Positions 19,309-28,921 of a stretch of 64,000 nucleotides of DNA are shown here, piece by piece. Both the position numbers and the translations under genes were made by a program. The notes under the pieces are model-generated. The model made no database searches. It was not told the origin of the DNA and worked only from the letters and a program-made list of their open reading frames with translations. The stretch is from Aciduricibacillus chroicocephali (GTDB lineage Bacteria; Bacillota; Bacilli; Bacillales; Amphibacillaceae), in contig NZ_CP129113.1 of assembly GCF_030762805.1 (NCBI RefSeq), positions 1,874,001 to 1,938,000 of the forward strand. The letters are read 5' to 3'. Positions within the stretch are counted from its first letter, which is position 1. The number at the start of each line of letters is the position of its first letter.

Positions 19309-19835
19309 AGCCGCCGCTGCGAAAAGAATGCTCGCTTTCACCCAAGGGCATAAGTGCGACATCTGTTCAAGCTACCTTTTCAGTCGCTTTCTCAGTGTCT
19401 TTCTTTACCTGCGGGCAAGCACTGAGCCACTGTGGCGCAAGCGCCTCACTGTCTCAGTACGTTTGTTTCGACGGCAGGATGCCTAGTGATGGCGTTGGTC
19501 GCAGGACGCGACCGATTTTAGCTATCTTCCCGCGGGATTCTCGCATCTTTTCTCCGCTATGTCCGGTGTTCTATCAAGGATTGCAGTGGAAGGCGATGAC
19601 TTCAAGCCGACATAACGCCACGTCCTGTGGCATTGTCGGCACTAGGACGTCGTGTCCTTCGTGGGAATAGCATGAGCAGAAGATAATATTCCAGGCGTTC
19701 TTTGCCTGGAATTTAGCTAAAGCCATGCCCGTGGCAAAGTAGACACTGTGAAAGAAACTTGAACAGATGTCGCCCTTGAGCCCTTGGTTTAAAGCGTTCG
19801 CCTGTAGCGCAAATCCGGCGGGGCGCAATCGTTGT
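19309..19835. repeat. Non-coding element with long inverted ends and nested hairpins
   Basis: The two ends of this stretch are imperfect inverted repeats of about 100 bp. The best match is GCGACATCTGTTCAAG at 19356-19371 and, inverted, at 19757-19772; AAGGGC and CAGTGTCT blocks on either side also align. Between the arms are several local hairpins: GGCGC/GCGCC near 19434, GGTCGC/GCGACC (19497-19513), GCCGACA..GCCAC/GTGGC..TGTCGGC (19606-19640), AGGAC/GTCCT (19644-19658) and CCAGGC/GCCTGG (19691-19709). It is more GC-rich than other intergenic DNA here. Open frames inside read through the hairpins, lack ribosome sites and look like no protein. No transposase is seen. A mobile, MITE-like or structured-RNA element is possible. 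Confidence 0.7.
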
Positions 19836-19910
19836 CATACCATGATGTTATCTAATTCATTGTTCCTCTTTTACATAAACAATATTAGTTAAGTCCCAGC
19901 TTCTTTTTAC

Positions 19911-19939
19911 TTGCATTAATCTTTTCCAAACGCTATAAT
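19911..19939 (+). promoter_or_regulatory. Promoter of tRNA-Arg
   Basis: TTGCAT (19911-19916), a 17-base spacer and a perfect TATAAT (19934-19939) lie 20 bp before the tRNA 5' end. Confidence 0.85.
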
Positions 19940-19959
19940 AGCTCTTGCATGCTAATTAT

Positions 19960-20032
19960 GCGCCTATAGCTCAGTCGGATAGAGCACTGGTTTCCGGTAC
20001 CAGGTGCAGGGGTTCGAATCCTCTTAGGCGCG
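19960..20032 (+). tRNA. tRNA-Arg (anticodon CCG)
   Basis: A 73-base cloverleaf: acceptor stem GCGCCTA/TAGGCGC, D arm with AGCTCAGTCGGATAGAGC, anticodon stem CTGGT/ACCAG with loop TTCCGGT giving anticodon CCG (reads CGG), and T arm GGGGTTCGAATCCTC. The discriminator is G and no CCA is encoded. It has its own promoter and terminator and lies just upstream of clpP. Confidence 0.97.
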
Positions 20033-20048
20033 CTAGATATTTTACTGT

Positions 20049-20084
20049 AATGGCAAGGGCACATTTCGTACCCTTGCCATTTTT
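20049..20084 (+). terminator. Intrinsic terminator after tRNA-Arg
   Basis: A perfect stem ATGGCAAGGG/CCCTTGCCAT is followed by TTTTTA, 17 bp beyond the tRNA. Confidence 0.92.
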
Positions 20085-20196
20085 ATATTCCGATCCGGTT
20101 TCCATACTACAGCAAGGTTTACCTCCTTTTGCCAATGGGCATAATATAGAGAGCTTCCAGTTTTACTACATATGCAAAAAATGTTGAACGTTTTTG

Positions 20197-20227
20197 TTTG
20201 ACCTTAATTGACCTATTGAGTTATGAT
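20197..20227 (+). promoter_or_regulatory. clpP promoter overlapped by a CtsR operator
   Basis: On the minus strand GGTCAAT-TAA-GGTCAAA (20213-20197) matches the CtsR direct-repeat operator (GGTCAAA-NAN-GGTCAAA) with one change. The same bases supply a -35 box TTGACC (20198-20203), followed after 18 bp by TATGAT (20222-20227). Repression by CtsR would thus block RNA polymerase directly and be relieved by heat or protein stress. Confidence 0.85.
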
Positions 20228-20267
20228 AAATCTGGAAAACGAAATGGATACTTGAGGAGGAATCACT

Positions 20268-20858
20268 ATGAACTTGATACCTACAGTTATTGAACAGACA
20301 AATCGCGGGGAACGTGCTTATGACATTTACTCTCGCCTTTTGAAAGACCGCATCATCATGCTTGGCAGCCAGATTGACGATAATGTCGCCAACTCAATCG
20401 TTGCTCAGCTCTTGTTCCTTGAAGCAGAAGATCCTGAAAAGGACATCTCTCTTTATATCAACTCTCCTGGTGGTTCCATCACTGCCGGAATGGCGATCTA
20501 TGACACAATGCAGTTCATCAATGCTGATGTATCTACAATCTGCATCGGTATGGCTGCTTCAATGGGTGCATTCCTATTGACTGCTGGTGCTCCTGGCAAG
20601 CGTTATGCTTTGCCTAACAGTGAAGTCATGATTCACCAGCCTCTTGGTGGTACTCAAGGTCAGGCTGCTGACATTCAGATTCACGCTAAACGTATTATCG
20701 AAATGCGCCAAAAATTGAATGAAATCATGGCACAACGTTCCGGCCAGCCTCTTGAGGTTGTTGAACGCGATACTGACCGCGATAACTTCATGACTGCTGA
20801 ACGTGCTAAAGAATATGGTCTTATCGACAAAGTCATTGAGAAAAAAGAGAAGAAGTAA
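20268..20858 (+). CDS. clpP: ATP-dependent Clp protease proteolytic subunit
   Basis: A 196-residue serine protease forming the 14-mer chamber that degrades unfolded or tagged proteins delivered by ClpC, ClpX or ClpE. The catalytic triad is complete: Ser98 in GMAASMGA, His123 in MIHQPLGG and Asp172 in the [11 protein letters not shown] segment. The N-terminal [23 protein letters not shown] is typical. GAGGAGGAATCACT precedes the ATG. It is monocistronic, with a CtsR-controlled promoter upstream and a bidirectional terminator shared with crh downstream. Confidence 0.98.
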   Translation: MNLIPTVIEQTNRGERAYDIYSRLLKDRIIMLGSQIDDNVANSIVAQLLFLEAEDPEKDISLYINSPGGSITAGMAIYDTMQFINADVSTICIGMAASMGAFLLTAGAPGKRYALPNSEVMIHQPLGGTQGQAADIQIHAKRIIEMRQKLNEIMAQRSGQPLEVVERDTDRDNFMTAERAKEYGLIDKVIEKKEKK

Positions 20859-20861
20859 CAT

Positions 20862-20904
20862 TAAAAAAACAACCCGTGAACAAATATTGTTCACGGGTTG
20901 TTTT
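20862..20904. terminator. Bidirectional terminator between clpP and crh
   Basis: A perfect stem AACAACCCGTGAACA/TGTTCACGGGTTGTT with A-run on one side and T-run on the other serves both convergent genes. Confidence 0.93.
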
Positions 20905-21160
20905 AGCTTTCATTTGTTACGAATCGAACAAGCACATCCAATGCCTCTTCTTCATCCGCTCCTTCAGCTTGGAGCGTAATTTCCTCACCTTTTGCCATTG
21001 CGAGACTCATGAGTCCCATAATGCTTTTTGCGTTAATTGTACGACCATCTTTCAGCAGATTGATCTGTGATGAGAATCTTGTTGCTTCCTGGACGAATTT
21101 AGCGGCAAGTCTCGCCTGCAAACCCGGATCCAGTTTAATTTGTACTGTCTTTTCCACCAT
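20903..21160 (-). CDS. crh: Crh, HPr-like catabolite repression cofactor
   Basis: An 85-residue HPr-fold protein. The phosphocarrier His15 of HPr is replaced by Gln15 (GLQAR), while the regulatory Ser46 in NAKSIMGLMSLA is kept: the defining pattern of Crh. HprK phosphorylates Ser46, and P-Ser-Crh acts with CcpA in catabolite repression. The ATG at 21160 is used because GGAAGGA sits eight bases upstream; the in-frame ATG at 21169 overlaps that site. It is the last gene of rapZ-yvcK-whiA-crh. hprK, which would act on it, is also in this window (30434-31369). Confidence 0.96.
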   Translation of the reverse strand: MVEKTVQIKLDPGLQARLAAKFVQEATRFSSQINLLKDGRTINAKSIMGLMSLAMAKGEEITLQAEGADEEEALDVLVRFVTNES

Positions 21161-21262
21161 TTCAATCATCCTTCCATATGGCCTTTGCAGATTTGTCTTC
21201 GTTCAATGCTGCCTTGTTGGAAATGGCATTAATTTCTTTAGTTTATTTTTCCCCTGAATGTG

Positions 21263-22213
21263 CTATTTATTAAAAACATGCTCGCCACGGCGCAATTTTT
21301 CTGCAAAATCATCGATCTTCTTCAACCGATGATTCACACCAGACTTTGAAATATTGCCACCTGATGCCAATTCACCGAGCTCTCTGAGAGAGACGTCCTG
21401 GTGTTCAATTCGGAGGCGAGCGATCTCTTGCAGCTTTTCAGGCAAAGCTTCAATTCCTACAGTTTCCTGAATATATTTGATGCTTTCTATTTGGCGGAAT
21501 GCCGCTCCAATCGTCTTATTCAAATTGGCTGTCTCGCAATTGACGAGACGATTGACGGAATTACGCATATCACGCACGATACGAACATCTTCAAATTTGA
21601 ATAAAGCGTTATAAGCCCCTATAATATTCAGAAATTCTGTAATCTTCTCTGCTTCTTTTATATATACAATATACCCGTTTTTCCGTTCCAGTTCACGTGA
21701 CTTCAATCCGAAGTCATTCAACAGGCAGCATAATGCATGATTATGCTCCTTGTAAAAGTTGAAGATCTCCAGATGATAAGAAGAGGTTTCAGGATTATTC
21801 ACCGATCCGCCTGCAAGAAAAGCTCCGCGTAAATAGGAACGTTTACAGCAATTGTTCTGCAAATACTTATCCGGTATGTCGCGTGTCAAAATGTTCGCTT
21901 CTCGCAGGATGCCTAGATCTTTAAGAAGTTCGGCGACATTCCTTTTCAAGCGTACAATATAAACATTATTCTTTTTCAATTTCATTTTCTTCCTGACAAG
22001 CAGTTCAACTGGATACTTATATACAGATTTGATCAATGTATAAATTCGTCTGGCAATCGCCGCATTCTCAGTCTGTACATCAAGTGTATAGTCCATTCTG
22101 GAAAAAGAAATGGCCCCATTCATTCGGACTAACGCGGCAAGTTCTGCATATGTACAACAAGAATCCACTTCAATCCCAGTCAGTTCCTTTTTAATTTCAG
22201 AAGCAAAGGACAT
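21263..22213 (-). CDS. whiA: WhiA, sporulation/cell-division DNA-binding protein
   Basis: A 316-residue protein with an N-terminal LAGLIDADG homing-endonuclease-like fold ([36 protein letters not shown]) lacking nuclease function and a C-terminal helix-turn-helix ([27 protein letters not shown]). In B. subtilis WhiA supports cell division and chromosome segregation. GGGAGGGC precedes the ATG. It lies in the conserved rapZ-yvcK-whiA-crh order, 102 bp before crh. Confidence 0.97.
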   Translation of the reverse strand: MSFASEIKKELTGIEVDSCCTYAELAALVRMNGAISFSRMDYTLDVQTENAAIARRIYTLIKSVYKYPVELLVRKKMKLKKNNVYIVRLKRNVAELLKDLGILREANILTRDIPDKYLQNNCCKRSYLRGAFLAGGSVNNPETSSYHLEIFNFYKEHNHALCCLLNDFGLKSRELERKNGYIVYIKEAEKITEFLNIIGAYNALFKFEDVRIVRDMRNSVNRLVNCETANLNKTIGAAFRQIESIKYIQETVGIEALPEKLQEIARLRIEHQDVSLRELGELASGGNISKSGVNHRLKKIDDFAEKLRRGEHVFNK

Positions 22214-22270
22214 TTTGCTTCGCCCTCCCCTCCTGCAGACGGCAAATATGCTCGCCTGCTCATGACGATA

Positions 22271-23230
22271 TTAACTGCTGATCAATGCCTGAATCAGCTT
22301 TGCCACCTTGGATGTATCATGACGCAAAGTCGGCGCTTCATGATCGATGATATCGCCTTCAATAATTTCCACGCCCATATCAACAAGCTTCTCTATATCA
22401 TATTCAACCGGTTCTGCATTTTCGACCGCATATCGTTTTTGCATTTCTTTCTCAATCGGTTCATTGTGAACAATAATAGCATCGACAGCTTCATGACCAA
22501 TATGATCTGTAATTGCTCTAATATGATCAGAAGCTTTAAAACCAGTCGTCTCTCCATACTGTGTCATCACATTGCAAATGTAGACGACTTTTGCCTTCGT
22601 CTGGCGTAGTGCTTCATCAATCTCAGGAAAAATGAGATTTGGCAAAATACTCGTATACAAGCTTCCCGGCGAGATGATTACAAAATCAGCATCGCAAATC
22701 GCTTTTACGGCATCAGGAAGTGCACGTGCAGGCTGAGGAGATAGGAATACACGTTTAATTCTTTTACCAGAAAGCGGAATATTGGATTCCCCTGAAACAA
22801 TCGATCCGTCTTCCATTTCAGCATGCAGCAACATGCTTTCATTAGAAATCGGATAAATTTCTCCCTTTACAGAGAGAACACGCGAAATCTCTTTGATGCC
22901 GGTATAAAAATCACCACTCAGCGATGACATTGCAGCAAGCAATAAATTACCCATTGAGTGTCCGGAAAGTCCATTCCCTTCCTTGAAGCGATGCTGAAAT
23001 AGGCCAAGCAGCATCGGTTCAGCATCAGATAGAGCTGCGAGACAATTTCTCACATCACCAGGTGCAGGGATTTCCATTTCCGAACGCAGGCGGCCGGAGC
23101 TCCCCCCGTCATCCGCAACAGTAACCAGTACTTTCAGATTGATTGGGAGATTTTTCAGACCGCGCAGAAGAACCGGCATACCTGTTCCCCCGCCGATAAC
23201 AACGACTTTTGGTTGTTCATTTTTGTTCAT
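22271..23230 (-). CDS. yvcK: YvcK, gluconeogenesis/cell-shape factor (CofD-like)
   Basis: A 319-residue protein of the CofD/UPF0052 fold, with the UDP-sugar-binding N terminus [19 protein letters not shown] and [12 protein letters not shown], then [24 protein letters not shown] and [14 protein letters not shown]. YvcK is needed for growth and normal shape on gluconeogenic carbon sources and binds UDP-GlcNAc in B. subtilis. It overlaps rapZ by 14 bp, with its ribosome site AAGGAAG inside the rapZ end. Confidence 0.97.
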   Translation of the reverse strand: MNKNEQPKVVVIGGGTGMPVLLRGLKNLPINLKVLVTVADDGGSSGRLRSEMEIPAPGDVRNCLAALSDAEPMLLGLFQHRFKEGNGLSGHSMGNLLLAAMSSLSGDFYTGIKEISRVLSVKGEIYPISNESMLLHAEMEDGSIVSGESNIPLSGKRIKRVFLSPQPARALPDAVKAICDADFVIISPGSLYTSILPNLIFPEIDEALRQTKAKVVYICNVMTQYGETTGFKASDHIRAITDHIGHEAVDAIIVHNEPIEKEMQKRYAVENAEPVEYDIEKLVDMGVEIIEGDIIDHEAPTLRHDTSKVAKLIQALISS

Positions 23231-24113
23231 TATATTTCTTCCTTTTCTCTATATCACGGTGGCTCGCATGTGTCAGACACAAATTAGATAAAGCTTTTGA
23301 GAAATATTCTGTTAAGGTAACCGAACGATGTTGGCCTCCAGTACATCCGATTGCAATGACGAGCTGTGATTTGCCCTCTTTTTTATACTGAGGAATCATG
23401 AATTGGAGCAGATCCTGCAATTTCTCAATAAATTGCTGCGTATCGGACCATTTCATGACATAGGAGGAAACTTCCGAATCCAGACCTGTGAGTGGTTTCA
23501 AGCTCTCGACATAGAAAGGGTTGGGGAGAAAGCGGACATCGAAGACAAGGTCGGCATCAATCGGGATACCATGCTTAAAGCCAAATGAAACGAAATGAAC
23601 AGAGAAAATATCCTGCTTTTCCTCTGAATACTTAGATAGGATCATCTCCCGCAATTCACGAGGCTTCAATTCACTTGTGTCTATGATGCGCTGAGCTCTT
23701 CCTCGCAATTCATCCAGCAGCTGACGTTCCTTCGTAATCCCTTCAATAATGCGTCCTCCTGGATCAAGTGGATGCGAACGTCTCGTTTCCTTATAGCGGC
23801 GGACAAGCGCACCGTCCTTTGCATCCAGGAAGAGCACATGCTGGGTAAGCCAAGTTTCTTTATCCAGAAAATCAAGTGCTTGAACGAGGGAATCAAAGAA
23901 TTCACGTCCCCTTAAATCCATGACAAGGGCAACTTTGCAGATTGTATTGGAGGAGTCTTTAAGCAATTCCAGAAATTTCGGGAGCAATGCGGGAGGCAGA
24001 TTGTCAACACAGTAATAGCCCAAGTCTTCAAAACTCTGCACGGCCACCGTCTTTCCGGCACCCGACATGCCAGTAATGATTACAAGTTTTGTTTCCTTTT
24101 CATTTATCAACAC
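23217..24113 (-). CDS. rapZ: RapZ/YvcJ, P-loop nucleotide-binding protein
   Basis: About 298 residues, with a P-loop [10 protein letters not shown] close to the N terminus, DNLPPALLP, the [12 protein letters not shown] segment and a C-terminal [15 protein letters not shown] motif, as in RapZ/YvcJ. In E. coli RapZ controls GlmZ RNA decay; in B. subtilis YvcJ affects competence. The start is uncertain: I favour GTG at 24113 (nine bases after AAGGAGAG), but an in-frame ATG at 24131 exists. It is the first gene of the operon. The NUDIX gene yvcI that often precedes it is absent. Confidence 0.95.
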   Translation of the reverse strand: MLINEKETKLVIITGMSGAGKTVAVQSFEDLGYYCVDNLPPALLPKFLELLKDSSNTICKVALVMDLRGREFFDSLVQALDFLDKETWLTQHVLFLDAKDGALVRRYKETRRSHPLDPGGRIIEGITKERQLLDELRGRAQRIIDTSELKPRELREMILSKYSEEKQDIFSVHFVSFGFKHGIPIDADLVFDVRFLPNPFYVESLKPLTGLDSEVSSYVMKWSDTQQFIEKLQDLLQFMIPQYKKEGKSQLVIAIGCTGGQHRSVTLTEYFSKALSNLCLTHASHRDIEKRKKYNEQK

Positions 24114-24317
24114 GCAAGCTCTCTCCTTCATGGTTCATATCCACACTGTGGGTAACCCCTTTGCACCGATGTCAGAAAAAGCTTAACAGTCTCATTGCGC
24201 ATAGAATATGGGGGCTTCTCATGTTATGTTATTTCGATATAACATGATTATGTTGAGGTTTAGCATATACCGATCCGTGATCAATCGTATAAAAAAACGT
24301 TCTTTGTTCTTATCCAC

Positions 24318-24346
24318 ATTATACAATGAATCGTCATTTGCAACAA
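24318..24346 (-). promoter_or_regulatory. SigA-type promoter of the rapZ operon
   Basis: On the minus strand TTGTTG (24346-24341), a 17-base spacer and a perfect TATAAT (24323-24318). The leader to rapZ is about 200 bp. Confidence 0.7.
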
Positions 24347-24362
24347 ACCCAATTTTGTGGAC

Positions 24363-24394
24363 AAAAAAAAGAGCACAGACATAAGCGTCTGTGC
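24363..24394 (-). terminator. Intrinsic terminator after trxB
   Basis: A stem GCACAGAC/GTCTGTGC followed by CTTTTTTTT on the minus strand, about 100 bp past the trxB stop. Confidence 0.88.
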
Positions 24395-24498
24395 CAAAAT
24401 ATATTAAAAGGGGGTCAATTAGTAATTATATTGTACCCCAAAAATATTTCGCTTATGTTACGCGAGCGTTAACGTAGTGTTACATTTTTTTGTATAGC

Positions 24499-25452
<954 letters not shown>

Positions 25453-25487
25453 TCAAAGTCGCCCCTTTTCTTAGTTCTCTCTCAAGC

Positions 25488-26525
25488 TTATTGAATCGAT
25501 GCGTTTTCGTCCATATTTTTGCTCAATTCCCACGGCTTTGATTCCCGCATAAGCGGCGCATGCTTGCGGCAACCTTCATTCCAAAGCCGGTCGGCAGTCT
25601 CATGGTCACCAAGCATGTAGGATGAGCGACTGAACCATCTGTAGAAAGATGGATGGCTGCGTACTCCTGAACGCTGAAGCTGGCGGAAACGGTTGCATGC
25701 CACTTCATAATGACCTGTTTTTGCAAGCACTACGGCAATTCTCAGTTTCTGCTGCTCATGCATCGGATATACATTAAGCAACTGCTTAGTAAACTGTTCC
25801 GATTTCTCCTTGTCACCAAGTTCATGGTAAAACACAGCAAGGTTCAGATGGCTAAGTATTTCATCTTCATTTTTCTCAAGAAGGCCCAACTCAAGTTCTA
25901 GAGCCTTTTCACGTTCACCCGCTTCAAAAAGTGCAAGTGCATAATCATGTTTGGCAAGAGGCTGGTCTGGGAAATTTTCCATCATTTCTTGAATGAGCGG
26001 CAGTGCCGTTTCCCATTCCAAATATTCCATATGACGGAAAATTGCTTCCTGAGATACGAGCAATTCGTCCTCATTGTCAAGCTCCCACTCATCATCTTCT
26101 TCATCTATATCCAATAGCTCAAGTAAAGCCTCAGCCTCATCAGCGAAATCTCCATCCGGCTCAACGTTCAAATAGAAGCTGGCATGCTTTTTCGCTTCAT
26201 TTAAAAGACCGAGATGTGCATAATTGTTAGCAAGCAAGTAATAGCAGTCCGGATATTTGTCACGGTTGCGATCCAGTACATCCATAAGCAGTTCATTTGC
26301 AGAATGGAAAAAACCGATCTCCGTATAGACAACGGACAACTGGCATTGGTAAAGCGGATCCTTCGGTGACAGCTCGAGCGCTCTCTGCAGCCACTTGATC
26401 GCAGACTGGAACTTTGTCTTGCGAAACGCTTCGACTCCTTTGGTAAAGTAGAAATCACCGTCGGGAATAAAAGGGACAAGATTATTCAGCTGTTTGCTCG
26501 AAGGTTTGTCTTTTACGCTAGGCAT
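25488..26525 (-). CDS. Tetratricopeptide-repeat protein (YvcD-like)
   Basis: A 345-residue soluble protein made of TPR-like helical pairs: VEAFRKTKFQSAIKWLQRALELSPKD, LYQCQLSVVYTEIGFFHSANELLMDVL, YYLLANNYAHLGLLNEAKKHASFYL and later repeats, split by a very acidic stretch (LLDIDEEDDEWELDNEDELL). There is no signal peptide. Such proteins act as binding scaffolds; the partner is unknown. I used the ATG at 26525 after GGGGGATTGG rather than the longer frame to 26564. It lies just upstream of trxB, the same position as yvcD in B. subtilis, hence the comparison. Confidence 0.85.
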   Translation of the reverse strand: MPSVKDKPSSKQLNNLVPFIPDGDFYFTKGVEAFRKTKFQSAIKWLQRALELSPKDPLYQCQLSVVYTEIGFFHSANELLMDVLDRNRDKYPDCYYLLANNYAHLGLLNEAKKHASFYLNVEPDGDFADEAEALLELLDIDEEDDEWELDNEDELLVSQEAIFRHMEYLEWETALPLIQEMMENFPDQPLAKHDYALALFEAGEREKALELELGLLEKNEDEILSHLNLAVFYHELGDKEKSEQFTKQLLNVYPMHEQQKLRIAVVLAKTGHYEVACNRFRQLQRSGVRSHPSFYRWFSRSSYMLGDHETADRLWNEGCRKHAPLMRESKPWELSKNMDENASIQ

Positions 26526-26616
26526 CCCAATCCCCCTATAATTAATCTCCCCAAAGTATAACATAGTCGTTCGCTAATTTACACACAGCTTTACGGTACT
26601 TTGACCCATAGCGAAC

Positions 26617-26650
26617 AAAAAAAGGCAGACAGCTTGGTTGCTGCCTGCCT
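26617..26650 (-). terminator. Intrinsic terminator after glpD
   Basis: The stem AGGCAGGCAGC/GCTGTCTGCCT (one mismatch) is followed by TTTTTTT on the minus strand; its first bases overlap the glpD stop codon. Confidence 0.9.
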
Positions 26651-28319
26651 AGTCTAGCATGTCTGCTGCCGCTTTTTCCGCTTCTATGATTTCTGAATCG
26701 ACTTCTTCTGTAAGCCTTTCAGTCCATTCCTTCGTCCAGCCGAATCTCTGTTTCATATATTGGATGACCGGTTCTTTCTGTTGTTTGGCCCATTCCATAT
26801 GGAAATATACACCAGCTGTTCGTCTTACGAGGAAATCGATTGGCCGGCTGACCATTTCCTCTTCAATGCCATAAACGAGCATCGCATAGACGAGTGGATC
26901 GAGATTTGCATATTTTGCGGAATCTTTCCCTTTTAAATATAATTCCAACACATGGTCAGTATTTGCTCCATAGAGACTTAACACATACTCCGCCATCTCT
27001 TTACTAATACCGAGAGCAGCCATTTCCTCAAGTTTACGCGTTCTGTACCGTGCAAATCCTTTAGAACCGCCTACTTCACCGCCGGCAATCGGCATATGTT
27101 CCGTTTCCGATTCAGAGTAGAGGATGCCTTCTTCGTCCTTTAACTGTTTCACCACTTCATTCACTGCTATCTCAGCCATTTTCCGATAGCCTGTCAGCTT
27201 GCCCCCTGCCATTGAAATAAGGCCTGATTTAGAAATGAAGATTTCCTCTTTACGTGAAATCTCTCCAGGTTTCTTGCCTTCATCGGCAATCAGCGGTCTG
27301 AGCCCTGCCCAGCTTGATTCCACATGTTCTGGACCGACTTTCACATCCGGGAACATATAGTGGATGGCATTAAGCAAGTAATCTCTATCCTCTTTAAGCG
27401 TCTGAGGGTGCTGGATATCACCGTCATATACGGTATCCGTAGTTCCGACATATGTTTTTCCTTCGCGTGGAATAGCGAAGATCATCCGCTTATCAGGTGC
27501 ATCAAAATAAATTGCCTGGCGAAGCGGGAAATCTTTTAGGGAAAAGACGAGATGAACACCTTTCGTTAGCTGTAAACGTTTGCCATGCACCTGTTCATCA
27601 AGTCCCCTTACTTTGTCCACCCAAGGGCCTGCAGCGTTGATCACCTTTTTAGCATGTATTTCGTGAAGTCTACCTGTATTCATATCTTCAATATGAACAC
27701 CGGCGATTTTCCCATCTGGGCGGCTCACCAACTCCTGTACCTTCGCATAATTGATCGCAAAGGCACCTTTCTGGACCGCTTTTTTCAATACTTCGATGGT
27801 CAACCGCGCATCATCCGTTCGGTATTCCACATAATAGCCGGCACCTTTCAATCCGTCTTTTCGAATGAGCGGTTCTTTTGCTGCTGCTTCTCCCGGAGAC
27901 AGCATTTTCCTCCGCTCTTTTTTCTTAACTCCAGCGAGGTAGTCATAGACGCGAAGACCTGCATTCGTTGTAAACGGTCCGAATGTTCCCCCTGCATGGA
28001 ACGGCAACATCATCCACTCGGGTGTTGTTACATGGGGTCCATTTTCATAGACGATCGCCCTTTCCTTGCCTACCTCAGCCACAATTTTAATTTCAAAGTT
28101 TTTCAAGTAGCGCAAGCCGCCATGGACAAGTTTCGTTGAGCGGCTAGATGTACCTGCTGCGAAATCCTGCATTTCTACTAAGGCGACTTTCAAACCGCGT
28201 GTGATTGCATCAAGAGCGATGCCGGCTCCTGTAATTCCCCCGCCAATGACGAGCACATCAAATTGTTCCGATTCCATTTTCTTTATGATTTTGCTTCTTT
28301 GTTCACTCGAAAACTTCAC
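26649..28319 (-). CDS. glpD: Aerobic glycerol-3-phosphate dehydrogenase
   Basis: A 556-residue membrane-associated FAD enzyme oxidising glycerol-3-phosphate to dihydroxyacetone phosphate and feeding electrons to menaquinone. Seen: FAD loop VIGGGITGAGIALDA, AAGTSSRSTKLVHGGLRYL, the AGPWVDKVR segment, GKTYVGTTDTVYDGD and ESSWAGLRPL, all colinear with B. subtilis GlpD. I chose GTG at 28319 (eight bases after GAGGAG); a GTG at 28328 overlaps that site. No glpF, glpK or glpP is adjacent. The short leader has a GGGTAT/ATACCC dyad but no clear antiterminator. Confidence 0.96.
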   Translation of the reverse strand: MKFSSEQRSKIIKKMESEQFDVLVIGGGITGAGIALDAITRGLKVALVEMQDFAAGTSSRSTKLVHGGLRYLKNFEIKIVAEVGKERAIVYENGPHVTTPEWMMLPFHAGGTFGPFTTNAGLRVYDYLAGVKKKERRKMLSPGEAAAKEPLIRKDGLKGAGYYVEYRTDDARLTIEVLKKAVQKGAFAINYAKVQELVSRPDGKIAGVHIEDMNTGRLHEIHAKKVINAAGPWVDKVRGLDEQVHGKRLQLTKGVHLVFSLKDFPLRQAIYFDAPDKRMIFAIPREGKTYVGTTDTVYDGDIQHPQTLKEDRDYLLNAIHYMFPDVKVGPEHVESSWAGLRPLIADEGKKPGEISRKEEIFISKSGLISMAGGKLTGYRKMAEIAVNEVVKQLKDEEGILYSESETEHMPIAGGEVGGSKGFARYRTRKLEEMAALGISKEMAEYVLSLYGANTDHVLELYLKGKDSAKYANLDPLVYAMLVYGIEEEMVSRPIDFLVRRTAGVYFHMEWAKQQKEPVIQYMKQRFGWTKEWTERLTEEVDSEIIEAEKAAADMLD

Positions 28320-28397
28320 ACCGACCACTCCTCATTCGGGTATTAACCTATTCTTAATATAGATACCCTGAAATCCTTGATTCATGTACATGGACAA

Positions 28398-28434
28398 ACA
28401 AAAAAGCAAGCACTTTGTACGGTGCTTGCTTTTT
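28398..28434 (-). terminator. Terminator after yvoF
   Basis: A perfect stem AAGCAAGCAC/GTGCTTGCTT with A- and T-runs on both sides, touching the yvoF stop codon. It ends the hprK-lgt-ppaX-yvoF operon. Confidence 0.92.
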
Positions 28435-28916
28435 CATATTTTCCGAATGAATTGTAGCGGATTTCCTCCAGCCATCATACCGGCAGGCACATCTTTGTGG
28501 ACAAGACTGCCTGCAGAAACAACCGCTCCATCTCCAATTGTTACACCAGGCAGAATTGTTGTGTTGGCACCGATCATTACATTGTCGCCAATTACAACAT
28601 TGCCTGTCCGGTATTCATGGGTCAAATATTCGTGGGTCAGAATTGTCGTATTATAGCCGATAATCGTATTGCGCCCAACTTTAATTTTCTCCGGAAAAAG
28701 CAGGTCTGGCATTGCCATCAATGCAAACGCTGAGTGTTCGCCCACCTCCATACGAAGAAACAAGCGAAAAAGGATATTTTTCACTGTTATCCATGGAGTG
28801 TAACGCGACGTTTGAATGACAATGAAGTTTTTGACCACTTTTAAAAAAGAGACTGTCGAGTACATCCGAAAAAGCGGGTTCGGCCCTTCTACCGGAAAGC
28901 GGTCCACTTTTCTCAT
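28434..28916 (-). CDS. yvoF: YvoF-like hexapeptide-repeat acyltransferase
   Basis: A 160-residue acyltransferase of the left-handed beta-helix (LbetaH) family. The C-terminal half shows hexapeptide turns: IKVGRNTIIGYNTTILTHEY, NVVIGDNVMIGANTTILPG and VTIGDGAVVSAGSLV, ending in the family's PAGMMAGGNPLQFIRKI. The acyl donor and acceptor are unknown. It follows ppaX by 5 bp and is last in the hprK operon, the position of yvoF in B. subtilis. The THEY motif appears twice in a row (THEYLTHEY), a small local duplication also seen at the DNA level. Confidence 0.88.
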   Translation of the reverse strand: MRKVDRFPVEGPNPLFRMYSTVSFLKVVKNFIVIQTSRYTPWITVKNILFRLFLRMEVGEHSAFALMAMPDLLFPEKIKVGRNTIIGYNTTILTHEYLTHEYRTGNVVIGDNVMIGANTTILPGVTIGDGAVVSAGSLVHKDVPAGMMAGGNPLQFIRKI

Positions 28917-28921
28917 ATAAG

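Larger units (their letters stand above)
24132..24498. other. Intergenic region between trxB and rapZ
   Basis: This 367-bp gap contains no gene. From the rapZ side it holds a CATGTTAT/ATAACATG dyad near 24219-24254, the rapZ promoter (24318-24346) and the trxB terminator (24363-24394). Nothing else was identified. Confidence 0.7.

Noticed and set aside
19395-19828. Two small proteins (19395-19670 plus, 19574-19828 minus)
   Set aside because: Both lie inside the inverted-repeat element, read through its hairpins, lack ribosome sites and have no recognisable domain.
19309-19835. Insertion sequence or group II intron
   Set aside because: No transposase or reverse transcriptase frame, no domain V-like motif and no clear target duplication.
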